40,793 bases of DNA from Algoriphagus aquimarinus (GTDB taxonomy: Bacteria; Bacteroidota; Bacteroidia; Cytophagales; Cyclobacteriaceae): NCBI RefSeq assembly GCF_007997215.1, contig NZ_VORW01000029.1, forward strand, positions 1 through 40,793. Direction: 5' to 3'. The position numbers and the translations under genes are program-made. Shown one piece after another: positions 24,017-30,996 of the stretch. Under the pieces are notes generated by a model. The model was not told the DNA's origin. It did not search any database and saw only the letters and a list, made by a program, of their open reading frames with translations. The stretch's first letter is position 1, and the number at the start of each line of letters is the position of its first letter.

Positions 24017-24020
24017 AAAT

Positions 24021-25811
24021 ATGGACATACAAGAAACAATCAACCAAGGCATTCAACTTGCCTTTCAGAATATCTTCAATCACGACCTGCCGCTAGATCA
24101 GATCAGCCTCGCTCCTACGCGAAAGGAATTTGAAGGTACTTACACCTTTGTGGTCTTTCCTTATTTGAAAGTTTCCAAAACAACTCCAGAAGCTACGGCC
24201 AATCTGATTGGAGAATACCTCAAGGAAAATGTAGCTGAAGTAGCTGGGTTCAATGTGGTAAAAGGATTTCTGAATCTGGAACTGAACAACATGATCTGGG
24301 TAGATGTCTTCCAAACCCTTTTTGCTAACGAAAATATAGGTCAACTCCCTGCAAACGGTCAAAAGGTAATGGTGGAATATTCTTCACCAAATACCAATAA
24401 ACCACTTCACCTGGGTCACCTGAGAAATAACTTTTTGGGATTCTCGGTAGCAAATATCCTTGAAGCAAATGGCTATGAAGTCATCAAAGCCAATCTGGTA
24501 AACGACCGGGGAATCCACATTTGTAAGTCTATGGTAGCTTACCAACACTTCGGCAAGGGAGAAACTCCTGAGTCTTCAGGATTGAAAGGCGATCATTTGG
24601 CAGGTAAATACTATGTGATTTTTGATAAGGAATACAAAAAGCAAATTGCCGAACTGAAGGAAAAAGGACAATCAGAAGACGAAGCCAAAAAGAACGCTCC
24701 ACTTCTGATAGAAGCCCAGGATATGCTTCGCAAATGGGAAGCTAATGACGAGGAAGTGGTATCTCTTTGGAAACTGATGAACACATGGGTATATGCTGGG
24801 TTTGAAAAGACCTACGAGCGCATGGGCGTTAGCTTTGATAAGTATTATTACGAGTCAGACACTTACCTTTTAGGCAAAGACATCGTAACCGAAGGCTTAG
24901 AAAAAGGAGTCTTTTTCAAGAAAGACAATGGTTCTGTTTGGGTGGATTTGACTGCTGAAGGACTGGATGAAAAGTTGGTTCTGCGTGGGGATGGCACCTC
25001 AGTATATATTACCCAAGATATGGGAACTGCTGATTTGAAATACGATGATTTTGGAATTAGCAAGTCAGTATATGTAGTTGGAAATGAACAAGATTATCAC
25101 TTTGATGTTTTGTTTAAGATCATGCGAAAACTAGGCAGGCCATATGGAGATGGATTGTCCCATCTTTCTTATGGAATGGTAGATTTGCCGACTGGAAAAA
25201 TGAAGTCTCGTGAAGGAACTGTGGTAGATGCAGATGACCTGATGCAAGAGATGGTAGATACCGCAGCTCAGCACACAAAGGAGCTGGGGAAAATCGATGG
25301 TTTTAACGAGGCCCAAGCAACTGAGCTTTACGAAACACTTGGAATGGGAGCGTTGAAATACTTCCTATTGAAAGTAGATCCTAAGAAGCGTATGCTTTTC
25401 AACCCTCAGGAATCCATAGAATTCCAAGGAAACACCGGGCCTTTTATTCAGTATTCTCATGCGAGGATAGCTTCTATACTACGCAAAGCAGAGCAAATCG
25501 GAGTTGATTACAAGCAAGCTGATTTCTCTACCATTTCGAAAATAGAGGAATCAGAATCTAGCTTGATCTATTTACTCAATGATTTTGAAAAGAAAATCTC
25601 ACAAGCTGGCGTGGATTATTCTCCCGCTATTTTGGCACAATACCTTTTCGATTTGGCGAAGGAATACAATAGATTCTATGCAGATCTTCCTATATTTCTG
25701 GAAAATGACCCAATCATTCTTGCTTTCCGTGTAGCGCTTTCGGCTCATACTGCCAAAACCCTCAAAAAAGGAATGCAACTACTCGGAATCGCTGTACCTG
25801 AACGAATGTAA
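24021..25811 (+). CDS. argS: Arginyl-tRNA synthetase
   Basis: A 596-aa class I aminoacyl-tRNA synthetase that charges tRNA-Arg. The N-terminal Add1 domain (~1-95) recognises the tRNA D-loop. The HIGH signature is H130-L-G-H133 in SSPNTNKPLHLGHLRNN. The KMSKS equivalent is in TGKMKSREGT (~390). The C-terminal DALR anticodon-binding domain (~470-596) includes NTGPFIQYSHARI and ends PERM. The length is typical. The start is 4 bases after the right arm of the GxxExxY unit, so that insertion has replaced the native upstream region and no ordinary promoter is visible within it. A terminator follows at 25819. Confidence 0.96.
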   Translation: MDIQETINQGIQLAFQNIFNHDLPLDQISLAPTRKEFEGTYTFVVFPYLKVSKTTPEATANLIGEYLKENVAEVAGFNVVKGFLNLELNNMIWVDVFQTLFANENIGQLPANGQKVMVEYSSPNTNKPLHLGHLRNNFLGFSVANILEANGYEVIKANLVNDRGIHICKSMVAYQHFGKGETPESSGLKGDHLAGKYYVIFDKEYKKQIAELKEKGQSEDEAKKNAPLLIEAQDMLRKWEANDEEVVSLWKLMNTWVYAGFEKTYERMGVSFDKYYYESDTYLLGKDIVTEGLEKGVFFKKDNGSVWVDLTAEGLDEKLVLRGDGTSVYITQDMGTADLKYDDFGISKSVYVVGNEQDYHFDVLFKIMRKLGRPYGDGLSHLSYGMVDLPTGKMKSREGTVVDADDLMQEMVDTAAQHTKELGKIDGFNEAQATELYETLGMGALKYFLLKVDPKKRMLFNPQESIEFQGNTGPFIQYSHARIASILRKAEQIGVDYKQADFSTISKIEESESSLIYLLNDFEKKISQAGVDYSPAILAQYLFDLAKEYNRFYADLPIFLENDPIILAFRVALSAHTAKTLKKGMQLLGIAVPERM

Positions 25812-25818
25812 TTATGAA

Positions 25819-25848
25819 GAGCCTGCCTGTTGAAGACAGGCATGGCTC
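25819..25848 (+). terminator. Terminator hairpin after argS
   Basis: GAGCCTGCCTGT (25819-25830) pairs with ACAGGCA-T-GGCTC (25836-25848), a 12-bp stem with one bulged T and a 5-nt loop, 7 bases after the stop codon. The T tract after it is poor (AAGTATC), so termination may be partial. Confidence 0.6.
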
Positions 25849-25920
25849 AAGTATCAATAACTGGTATGATTGTTAACCTTTTGAGATTCTATCTGACCTG
25901 TAAAAATCAAAGATAAACAG

Positions 25921-26508
25921 ATGAAAAACCTTGTATTTCTAGGCTGTCTCCTTTTGCTAGTAAGTGCCTACTCGATCAGCAAAACTCACGAATCACAGCC
26001 CAAAGTAATTTACTCAACTGAAGATACCATGGCAAAATCATTCTATGAGTTCAAAATGAAAGACCTCAATGGAAAGGAAGTTGACTTCAGTTCCTTCAAA
26101 GGCAAAAAAATCATGGTAGTGAATGTAGCATCCAAATGTGGCTATACTCCTCAATATGAAGCATTGCAAAAGCTATATTCTGAGCACAGCGACAAACTTG
26201 TGATCTTAGGTTTTCCAGCGAATAATTTCGGAGGACAAGAGCCAGGATCAAATGAAGAAATTCAGACGTTTTGTTCTGAAAATTACGGTGTGACTTTCCC
26301 GATGTTTGAGAAAGTTTCAGTGAAAGGTTTCGATAAGCATCCACTTTTCAGGTGGCTTTCAGATGCAACAATGAATGGATGGAACAACGAAGAGCCGAGC
26401 TGGAATTTTTGCAAATACATCCTGAATGAGAAAGGTGAACTGATCAAGTTTTTTCCTTCTAAAGTAGAACCATTGGATCAGGAAATCATCGATTTAATCA
26501 ACGGATAA
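25921..26508 (+). CDS. Exported glutathione-peroxidase-family thiol peroxidase
   Basis: A 195-aa peroxidase with a hydrophobic N-terminus (residues 3-17), likely a signal peptide, so it should act in the periplasm. The catalytic residues are C73 (ASKCGYTPQY), Q106 (FPANNFGGQEPG), W161 and N162 (EPSWNFCKY). Cysteine rather than selenocysteine is used. C118 (TFCSENYGVTFP) is the resolving cysteine of the thioredoxin-dependent subgroup, so thioredoxin-like partners rather than glutathione are the likely reductant. It is followed by menA after 19 bases and may share its transcript. It probably protects against hydrogen or lipid peroxides. Confidence 0.88.
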   Translation: MKNLVFLGCLLLLVSAYSISKTHESQPKVIYSTEDTMAKSFYEFKMKDLNGKEVDFSSFKGKKIMVVNVASKCGYTPQYEALQKLYSEHSDKLVILGFPANNFGGQEPGSNEEIQTFCSENYGVTFPMFEKVSVKGFDKHPLFRWLSDATMNGWNNEEPSWNFCKYILNEKGELIKFFPSKVEPLDQEIIDLING

Positions 26509-26527
26509 TCAGAATCTTTAGGACTGA

Positions 26528-27448
26528 GTGAAACAAACTATTCAAACGAAAAAGGAAGCTTGGCTGCATTCGGTCAGGCTTCGTACTTTACCCCTAGCTC
26601 TGGCAAGTATTTTTGCCGGATCGTTTTTAGCAGCCTACAAGAACGTCTTCCGATGGGAAATCTTACTATTTGCTTCGCTAACCACCATCTTTCTGCAGAT
26701 CCTTTCCAACCTCTCCAATGACTATGGAGATAGCATTCATGGAGCAGATCACCAGGATCGCCAAGGCCCAATGAGAGCTGTACAGTCAGGTTTGATTTCT
26801 TTGCCAGAAATGAAGAAGGCCATGTATTTATTTGGTGTGCTGGCATTGATTTCAGGCTTAATACTACTATTTCTAGCCGTACAGGATTGGGTTCTTTTTG
26901 GAATATTCTTGGGTTTGGGCCTCGCAGCTATTTGGGCATCTATCTCCTATACTTCAGGCAATAATCCTTATGGATATGCAGGTTTTGGAGATATCTCCGT
27001 ATTTATATTTTTTGGGCTATTAGGGGTTTATGGCACTTATTTCCTTCATAGTTTGACATGGGATGAGTCAATCATTTGGATCGGAATTGCCTTAGGCCTT
27101 TTCAGCGCAGCTGTGCTGAACATCAATAATATCCGGGATATAGCATCTGACGAAACTGCCGGCAAAAAATCCATTCCAGTGAGAATTGGAAAGAAAGCGG
27201 CAATTATTTACAACTGGTTTTTGATTTTGGGAGGTAATTATTGCCTGTTTATTTTTGCCTTTGTCACCAACGAATGGACTTCTCTCCTAGCGCTCATTGT
27301 TTTCCCTATGATGATCAGGATTGGAATCAATGTCCAAAAAGGAAAGGATTCTGAAGCCATTGATCCGAATCTGAAGAAAATGGCGATCAGTACCCTAGTT
27401 TGGGTTATTCTATTTGGAATAGGTTTAGTTTTTTTAAGAAAAAGCTGA
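26528..27448 (+). CDS. menA: 1,4-dihydroxy-2-naphthoate polyprenyltransferase
   Basis: A 306-aa integral membrane UbiA-family prenyltransferase that attaches the isoprenoid tail to DHNA, giving demethylmenaquinone. The first aspartate motif is NLSNDYGDSIHGADHQDR (D65, D68, D74, D77). The second is NNIRDIASDETAGK (D204, D208). Both bind the Mg-diphosphate. Eight or nine hydrophobic segments run through the protein. The start is GTG at 26528, because an in-frame TGA precedes it directly and no ATG precedes SVRLRTLPLALA. It shows the organism respires with menaquinone. The preceding glutathione peroxidase gene is 19 bases away. Confidence 0.92.
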   Translation: MKQTIQTKKEAWLHSVRLRTLPLALASIFAGSFLAAYKNVFRWEILLFASLTTIFLQILSNLSNDYGDSIHGADHQDRQGPMRAVQSGLISLPEMKKAMYLFGVLALISGLILLFLAVQDWVLFGIFLGLGLAAIWASISYTSGNNPYGYAGFGDISVFIFFGLLGVYGTYFLHSLTWDESIIWIGIALGLFSAAVLNINNIRDIASDETAGKKSIPVRIGKKAAIIYNWFLILGGNYCLFIFAFVTNEWTSLLALIVFPMMIRIGINVQKGKDSEAIDPNLKKMAISTLVWVILFGIGLVFLRKS

Positions 27449-27509
27449 AAAAAGTCCTTTTCTTATCCTCTTATTTGGGGTAATTTGGTACAAACAATTT
27501 AGCGCTGAT

Positions 27510-28361
27510 ATGACTAAAGTACTTGTCCCTTTCGATTTCTCAGAGCAAGCTCAAAATGCTCTGGATTTATCTGCTAACCTATCCAATAAATTTGACAGTG
27601 TAGAAATCACAGTTTTGCACGTCATCGAAGTTCCTTCCACAGCTGGAATGGGCACCATGGGTGGCGGAGAAATGATTCCTGATTACGAGAACCAAATCTT
27701 CTTCATTGAACTCATGAATCGCCGCAAAGCTCAGTTCAAAGAACTAGAGAGTAAGCATGCGGGAAACAACTACGCATTCAGAACCAAAATAGTCTTAGGA
27801 AATGCATTTCAAAGCATTTCATCCGCTATCGTAGAAGAAGATCCAGACTTGGTTGTGATGGGTTCAAAAGGATCAAGCGGTATGGAAGAGGTTCTTATTG
27901 GTAGTAACACTGAGAGAGTGGTTCGTTCTTCTCATTGTCCAGTATTAACAGTGAAAGCTGCTGCCAATCCAGAGGAATTTAAGAAGATTGTATTTGCCAG
28001 TGATTTCCGGGAGAATCAGGATGAATTAGCTGATAGACTAAAAGCTCTCCAAAAATGGTTTGACGCTGATCTTTATCTGGTTATAATCAATACACCTGGC
28101 AGTTTTGAAACTACCCGTGAATCTGCTGAAAGAATTAAGAAATTTGCCAATAAGTATAACATTAAGCATGCTGTGGCAGAGATTTACAATTCAAATTCTG
28201 AGGAAGCTGGAATAGTAGAATTTGCAGAAGATATAAATGCAGATATGATAGCGATGGCTACACATGGTAGATCTGGCTTGATTCACTTGTTTACAGGAAG
28301 TATCGCAGAAGATGTGGTAAACCATGCAAAGCGACCTGTTTGGACATTTAAGACTAAGTAA
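27510..28361 (+). CDS. Universal stress protein with two UspA domains
   Basis: A 283-aa cytosolic protein made of two tandem UspA domains (~1-148 and ~155-283). The ATP-binding G-2x-G-9x-G(S) motif is present in both: GSKGSSGMEEVLIGS near 118-132, and THGRSGLIHLFTGS near 250-263. Both copies begin with a beta strand of the form VLVPFDFSE or KKIVFASDF. Tandem Usp proteins are common in Bacteroidota and linked to stationary-phase and low-oxygen survival, but the specific target is unknown. A UUCG-capped terminator follows, so the gene probably ends its own transcript. Confidence 0.92.
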   Translation: MTKVLVPFDFSEQAQNALDLSANLSNKFDSVEITVLHVIEVPSTAGMGTMGGGEMIPDYENQIFFIELMNRRKAQFKELESKHAGNNYAFRTKIVLGNAFQSISSAIVEEDPDLVVMGSKGSSGMEEVLIGSNTERVVRSSHCPVLTVKAAANPEEFKKIVFASDFRENQDELADRLKALQKWFDADLYLVIINTPGSFETTRESAERIKKFANKYNIKHAVAEIYNSNSEEAGIVEFAEDINADMIAMATHGRSGLIHLFTGSIAEDVVNHAKRPVWTFKTK

Positions 28362-28382
28362 TTCACTAAATAGAATAACCTT

Positions 28383-28402
28383 ACCTACTCTTCGGGGTAG
28401 GT
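28383..28402 (+). terminator. Terminator with UUCG tetraloop
   Basis: ACCTACTC-TTCG-GGGTAGGT forms an 8-bp stem with one G-U pair and the extra-stable C(UUCG)G loop, followed by ATTTTCATTT. It lies 21 bases after the universal stress gene and directly before the conserved leader of the SUI1 gene. Confidence 0.8.
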
Positions 28403-28424
28403 ATTTTCATTTGAATATGGCAAA

Positions 28425-28534
28425 GAAATCGAGCCTGTGTGAGGTAGAAACGGATGTATTTAGCCGTACACACACGGATGATTATCATATAATGCGAGAT
28501 TCCATATGGCAATTAAAAAACAAATTATAGACAT
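28425..28534 (+). promoter_or_regulatory. Conserved ~110-nt leader, copy 1 (upstream of SUI1-like gene)
   Basis: This stretch ends at the ATG of the SUI1-like gene and aligns to 37942-38050, which ends at the ATG of the lipoprotein serine hydrolase. Shared blocks are GAAATCGAGC at the 5' side, AGGTAGA, and ATGCGAGATTCCAT-n-TGGC exactly 43 bases before each ATG, followed by AAAA-n-CAAAT. A short open frame (MAKKSSLCEVE, 28417-28530) runs through it, but the two copies shift frame relative to each other, so conservation is at the nucleotide level. It may be a cis-regulatory RNA, a shared promoter/leader or a dispersed repeat. Confidence 0.55.
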
Positions 28535-28882
28535 ATGAAAAATAACGATTGGAAAAAACGGGATGGTGTGGTGTATTCCACCAGTGATAATTTCGAATTC
28601 CAAACTGGTGAGGAGGAGAGCGAAAAAACCCTAGCCTCAAATCAGCAAAATCTAAAAGTCTTGCTGGATAAAAAAGCACGTGCTGGCAAGAAAGTAACCC
28701 TTATAGAAGGCTTTATCGGAAGTGATGAAGATCTAAAAGAATTGGGAAAAATGCTCAAGAACAAATGCGGTGTAGGCGGATCGGCAAAGGATGGAGAAAT
28801 TCTAATCCAAGGCGATCACAGGGACAAAGTATTACAAGTACTACAGGCAGCTGGATATAAGGCCAAAAAGTCAGGAGGGTAA
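28535..28882 (+). CDS. SUI1/eIF1-family translation initiation factor (YciH-like)
   Basis: A 115-aa protein with a ~40-residue charged N-terminus and a SUI1 fold at ~40-112. Its signature is KKVTLIEGFIGSDEDLKELGKMLKNKCGVGGSAKDGEILIQGDHRDKV, seen as KCGVGGSAKDG and IQGDHRDKV, the family hallmarks. Eukaryotic eIF1 helps start-codon selection. Bacterial YciH can influence initiation fidelity in vitro, and its physiological role is unsettled. The gene has its own upstream element shared with an unrelated gene (28425-28534). A MITE-like repeat lies downstream. Confidence 0.9.
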   Translation: MKNNDWKKRDGVVYSTSDNFEFQTGEEESEKTLASNQQNLKVLLDKKARAGKKVTLIEGFIGSDEDLKELGKMLKNKCGVGGSAKDGEILIQGDHRDKVLQVLQAAGYKAKKSGG

Positions 28883-28952
28883 TATTAAGTCGGCGTATGA
28901 GTTGTAATTTTTTTCGGAATTGAACTAGAAATAAAGAACAGTTTCATCGAGC

Positions 28953-29126
28953 TTATCCGAATATATGTGTATCCTCATGAATGCACGTTCTAGAATTATA
29001 CATGGTTTTAGTAGTGAAAAATCCCCCTTGCCCCCTTTTGGAAAGGGGGAATTGCCAAATTTGAACTTCTAGCATTAATATAAAGTACATACGTGCAATT
29101 AAGCGAATACACATATCCGAATAATA
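28953..29126. repeat. MITE-like element with ~35-bp imperfect terminal inverted repeats
   Basis: The left end 28953-28988 (TTATCCGAATATATGTGTAT ... AATGCACGT) matches the reverse complement of the right end 29091-29126 (TTATTCGGATATGTGTATTC ... ATTGCACGT). Inside lies CCCCCTTT-TGG-AAAGGGGG (29031-29049), a perfect 8-bp stem of a type widespread in Bacteroidota intergenic DNA. The ~174-bp unit encodes nothing. It fills most of the gene-free stretch 28883-29192. Confidence 0.7.
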
Positions 29127-29192
29127 AGGAATAGGCGAATGCTTATGAATAAAAGATTGGCTTGAGGCAAACTGAATTTAAACTGAAGATTT

Positions 29193-30080
29193 TTGACAGA
29201 GATTATATTCATTTCATTGGCCGTTTTTCTTAGAGTGCTATCAAATCCTCTGGGGAATGTTTTCCAAAAACAACTTACTCAGCGAGGTTCTCATCCACTT
29301 TGGGTTAATTTTCTCACCTACTTACTTCTGTCTAGTGTCTGTTTGGTCTTAATCAATTTTCTAGAATTGGGAGATCTGAGTAGCGACTTTTGGCTCTATT
29401 CTATAGTAGGAGGAATTTTCGGAGCAATGGGAAATGGACTTCTCGTCAAAGCTTTGCAAAAAGGTAACCTGTCTATCCTTGGGCCAATCAACTCGTATAA
29501 ATCTATAATTGGACTGATCTTCGGGATTTTCCTTTTGGGAGAAATCCCAAATGTCTGGGGAGTTATTGGAATTGGGATTATCATCTATGGGAGCTATATG
29601 GTGCTTGACACTACAGCAGAACGCTTTACACCAGCATTACTAAAAAATAAAGAAATTCAATTTCGAATTGGAGCTATGATTCTCACAGCCATAGAAGCTG
29701 TATTTGTGAAGAAAATCATACTTGCCTCCTCACCTACTATCGCATTTTTTTCTTGGTGCATTTTTGGGGCAATGTTTTCCTTTATCCTTGTTCTAGCCTT
29801 TCGAGTTAATCTAAAACATGAAGTTGAAAAGCTTAAAATTGCCACTTTCAAGAAGCTTCTATTACTGATTATTTGCATAGGAACCATGCAGCTTTCCACT
29901 AATTATGTCTTCGAAAATATGGACGTAGGATATGCACTATCACTTTTTCAACTCTCAATACTAGTCAGTGTGATTTTGGGCTATCATATTTTCCACGAAA
30001 AAGACATCCGAAAAAAAATCGTCGGCTCTGCTATCATGATCGCTGGATCAGTGATAATAGTCTTATTGAAAGGAGTGTAA
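29193..30080 (+). CDS. EamA/DMT-superfamily transporter
   Basis: A 295-aa inner-membrane protein with about ten hydrophobic segments in two EamA halves. The first half ends with LLGEIPNVWGVIGIGIIIYGSYMVL, and the second begins near FRIGAMILTAIEAVF and ends with IFHEKDIRKKIVGSAIMIAGSVIIVLL. This is the usual duplicated drug/metabolite exporter layout and length. The substrate is unknown. Translation must start at TTG (29193), since an in-frame TGA lies 6 bases before it and there is no early ATG. The gene is convergent with the transglutaminase operon, 34 bases apart, with no evident terminator between. Confidence 0.82.
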   Translation: MTEIIFISLAVFLRVLSNPLGNVFQKQLTQRGSHPLWVNFLTYLLLSSVCLVLINFLELGDLSSDFWLYSIVGGIFGAMGNGLLVKALQKGNLSILGPINSYKSIIGLIFGIFLLGEIPNVWGVIGIGIIIYGSYMVLDTTAERFTPALLKNKEIQFRIGAMILTAIEAVFVKKIILASSPTIAFFSWCIFGAMFSFILVLAFRVNLKHEVEKLKIATFKKLLLLIICIGTMQLSTNYVFENMDVGYALSLFQLSILVSVILGYHIFHEKDIRKKIVGSAIMIAGSVIIVLLKGV

Positions 30081-30114
30081 AAATTTTGGATTAGAAATTC
30101 AAATTGGAGCCGCC

Positions 30115-30996
30115 TTACTCAGTTTTCAATTTCCTCACATCCACACTGACTTTCATCTCCTGCTCGCTTCCGCTATACACAATTCCTTTTAAGGGAGTTA
30201 CATCTGCAAAATCTCTCCCTACCGCCACACGGATGTGTTTATCGTTCACCAACAGATTATTTGTTGCATCAAATTCCACCCAATCATGTCCAGGAATATA
30301 TATAGCAATCCAGGCATGTGAAGCATCAGCACCAATCATTTTTGGTTTGCCTGGAGGGGGCAAAGTCTCGAGATATCCACTGACATATCGAGCTGACAAT
30401 CCAATTACCCGTAAGCAGGCTAGTGAAAAATGTGCAAAATCCTGACAAACCCCTTTTCTGTGTTTAAACACTTTTTCCAAGGGAGTACTGATATCTGAGA
30501 ATCCAGGCGTAAAAGCGAAATCACGAAATATACGTGTGTTCAATTCTAGCATAGCTTCCATTATTGGACGCTCTGGGGTAAAGGATTTCAAAGCATAAGC
30601 ACGAACCCCATCTACAAATTGAACGTGGTTCGACTCTAAGTAATATTGTCGAACATCCGTAGAAGTTTCAGTAGAATGAAGTAATTCAACTACTTTCTCC
30701 CACGGCATAGTTTCGGAAGGTTTCACCGAAATCCACGGAGGAACAGTAAGTTGCACAACACTTTTAGAACTCACAGTAAGGTTTTTGTGAGATCTTTCCA
30801 CGGAGAAATACAGATATTTATTTCCAAAAAAATCTGTTCGTTCTATCTCTGAACTAGGTTTTGGACTGATATCACAGGAGTATTCCTCCACATTTTGAAA
30901 AGATAGATTTGGAGGAATCTGGAACATCAGGTTATGACAAAGAGTAGCCGGAAACTCGTAGATATAATTTGTGGTATGAGTTACTTTATATTTCAT
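30115..30996 (-). CDS. Transglutaminase-like protein of the amidoligase operon
   Basis: A 293-aa cytosolic protein (no signal peptide) of COG1305 type. Residues ~1-85 are the N-terminal beta domain (YKVTHTTNYIYEFPATLCHN), and ~140-260 are the papain-like transglutaminase core. The catalytic triad is C184 (RKGVCQDFAHF), H228 (DASHAWIAIY) and D243 (WVEFDATNN). Such proteins may hydrolyse or transfer isopeptide or amide bonds. Its ATG overlaps the stop of the ATP-grasp/alpha-E gene by four bases (ATGA), so the two are translationally coupled. It is the last gene of the three-gene operon 36921-30115 and a paralogue of the N-terminal part of the first. Its target is unknown. Confidence 0.9.
   Translation of the reverse strand: MKYKVTHTTNYIYEFPATLCHNLMFQIPPNLSFQNVEEYSCDISPKPSSEIERTDFFGNKYLYFSVERSHKNLTVSSKSVVQLTVPPWISVKPSETMPWEKVVELLHSTETSTDVRQYYLESNHVQFVDGVRAYALKSFTPERPIMEAMLELNTRIFRDFAFTPGFSDISTPLEKVFKHRKGVCQDFAHFSLACLRVIGLSARYVSGYLETLPPPGKPKMIGADASHAWIAIYIPGHDWVEFDATNNLLVNDKHIRVAVGRDFADVTPLKGIVYSGSEQEMKVSVDVRKLKTE

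Noticed and set aside
28324..28530. 68-codon open frame between the universal stress gene and the SUI1-like gene
   Set aside because: It crosses a terminator and overlaps the end of the stress gene in another frame. Only its last 37 codons overlap the conserved leader, where frame is not conserved.
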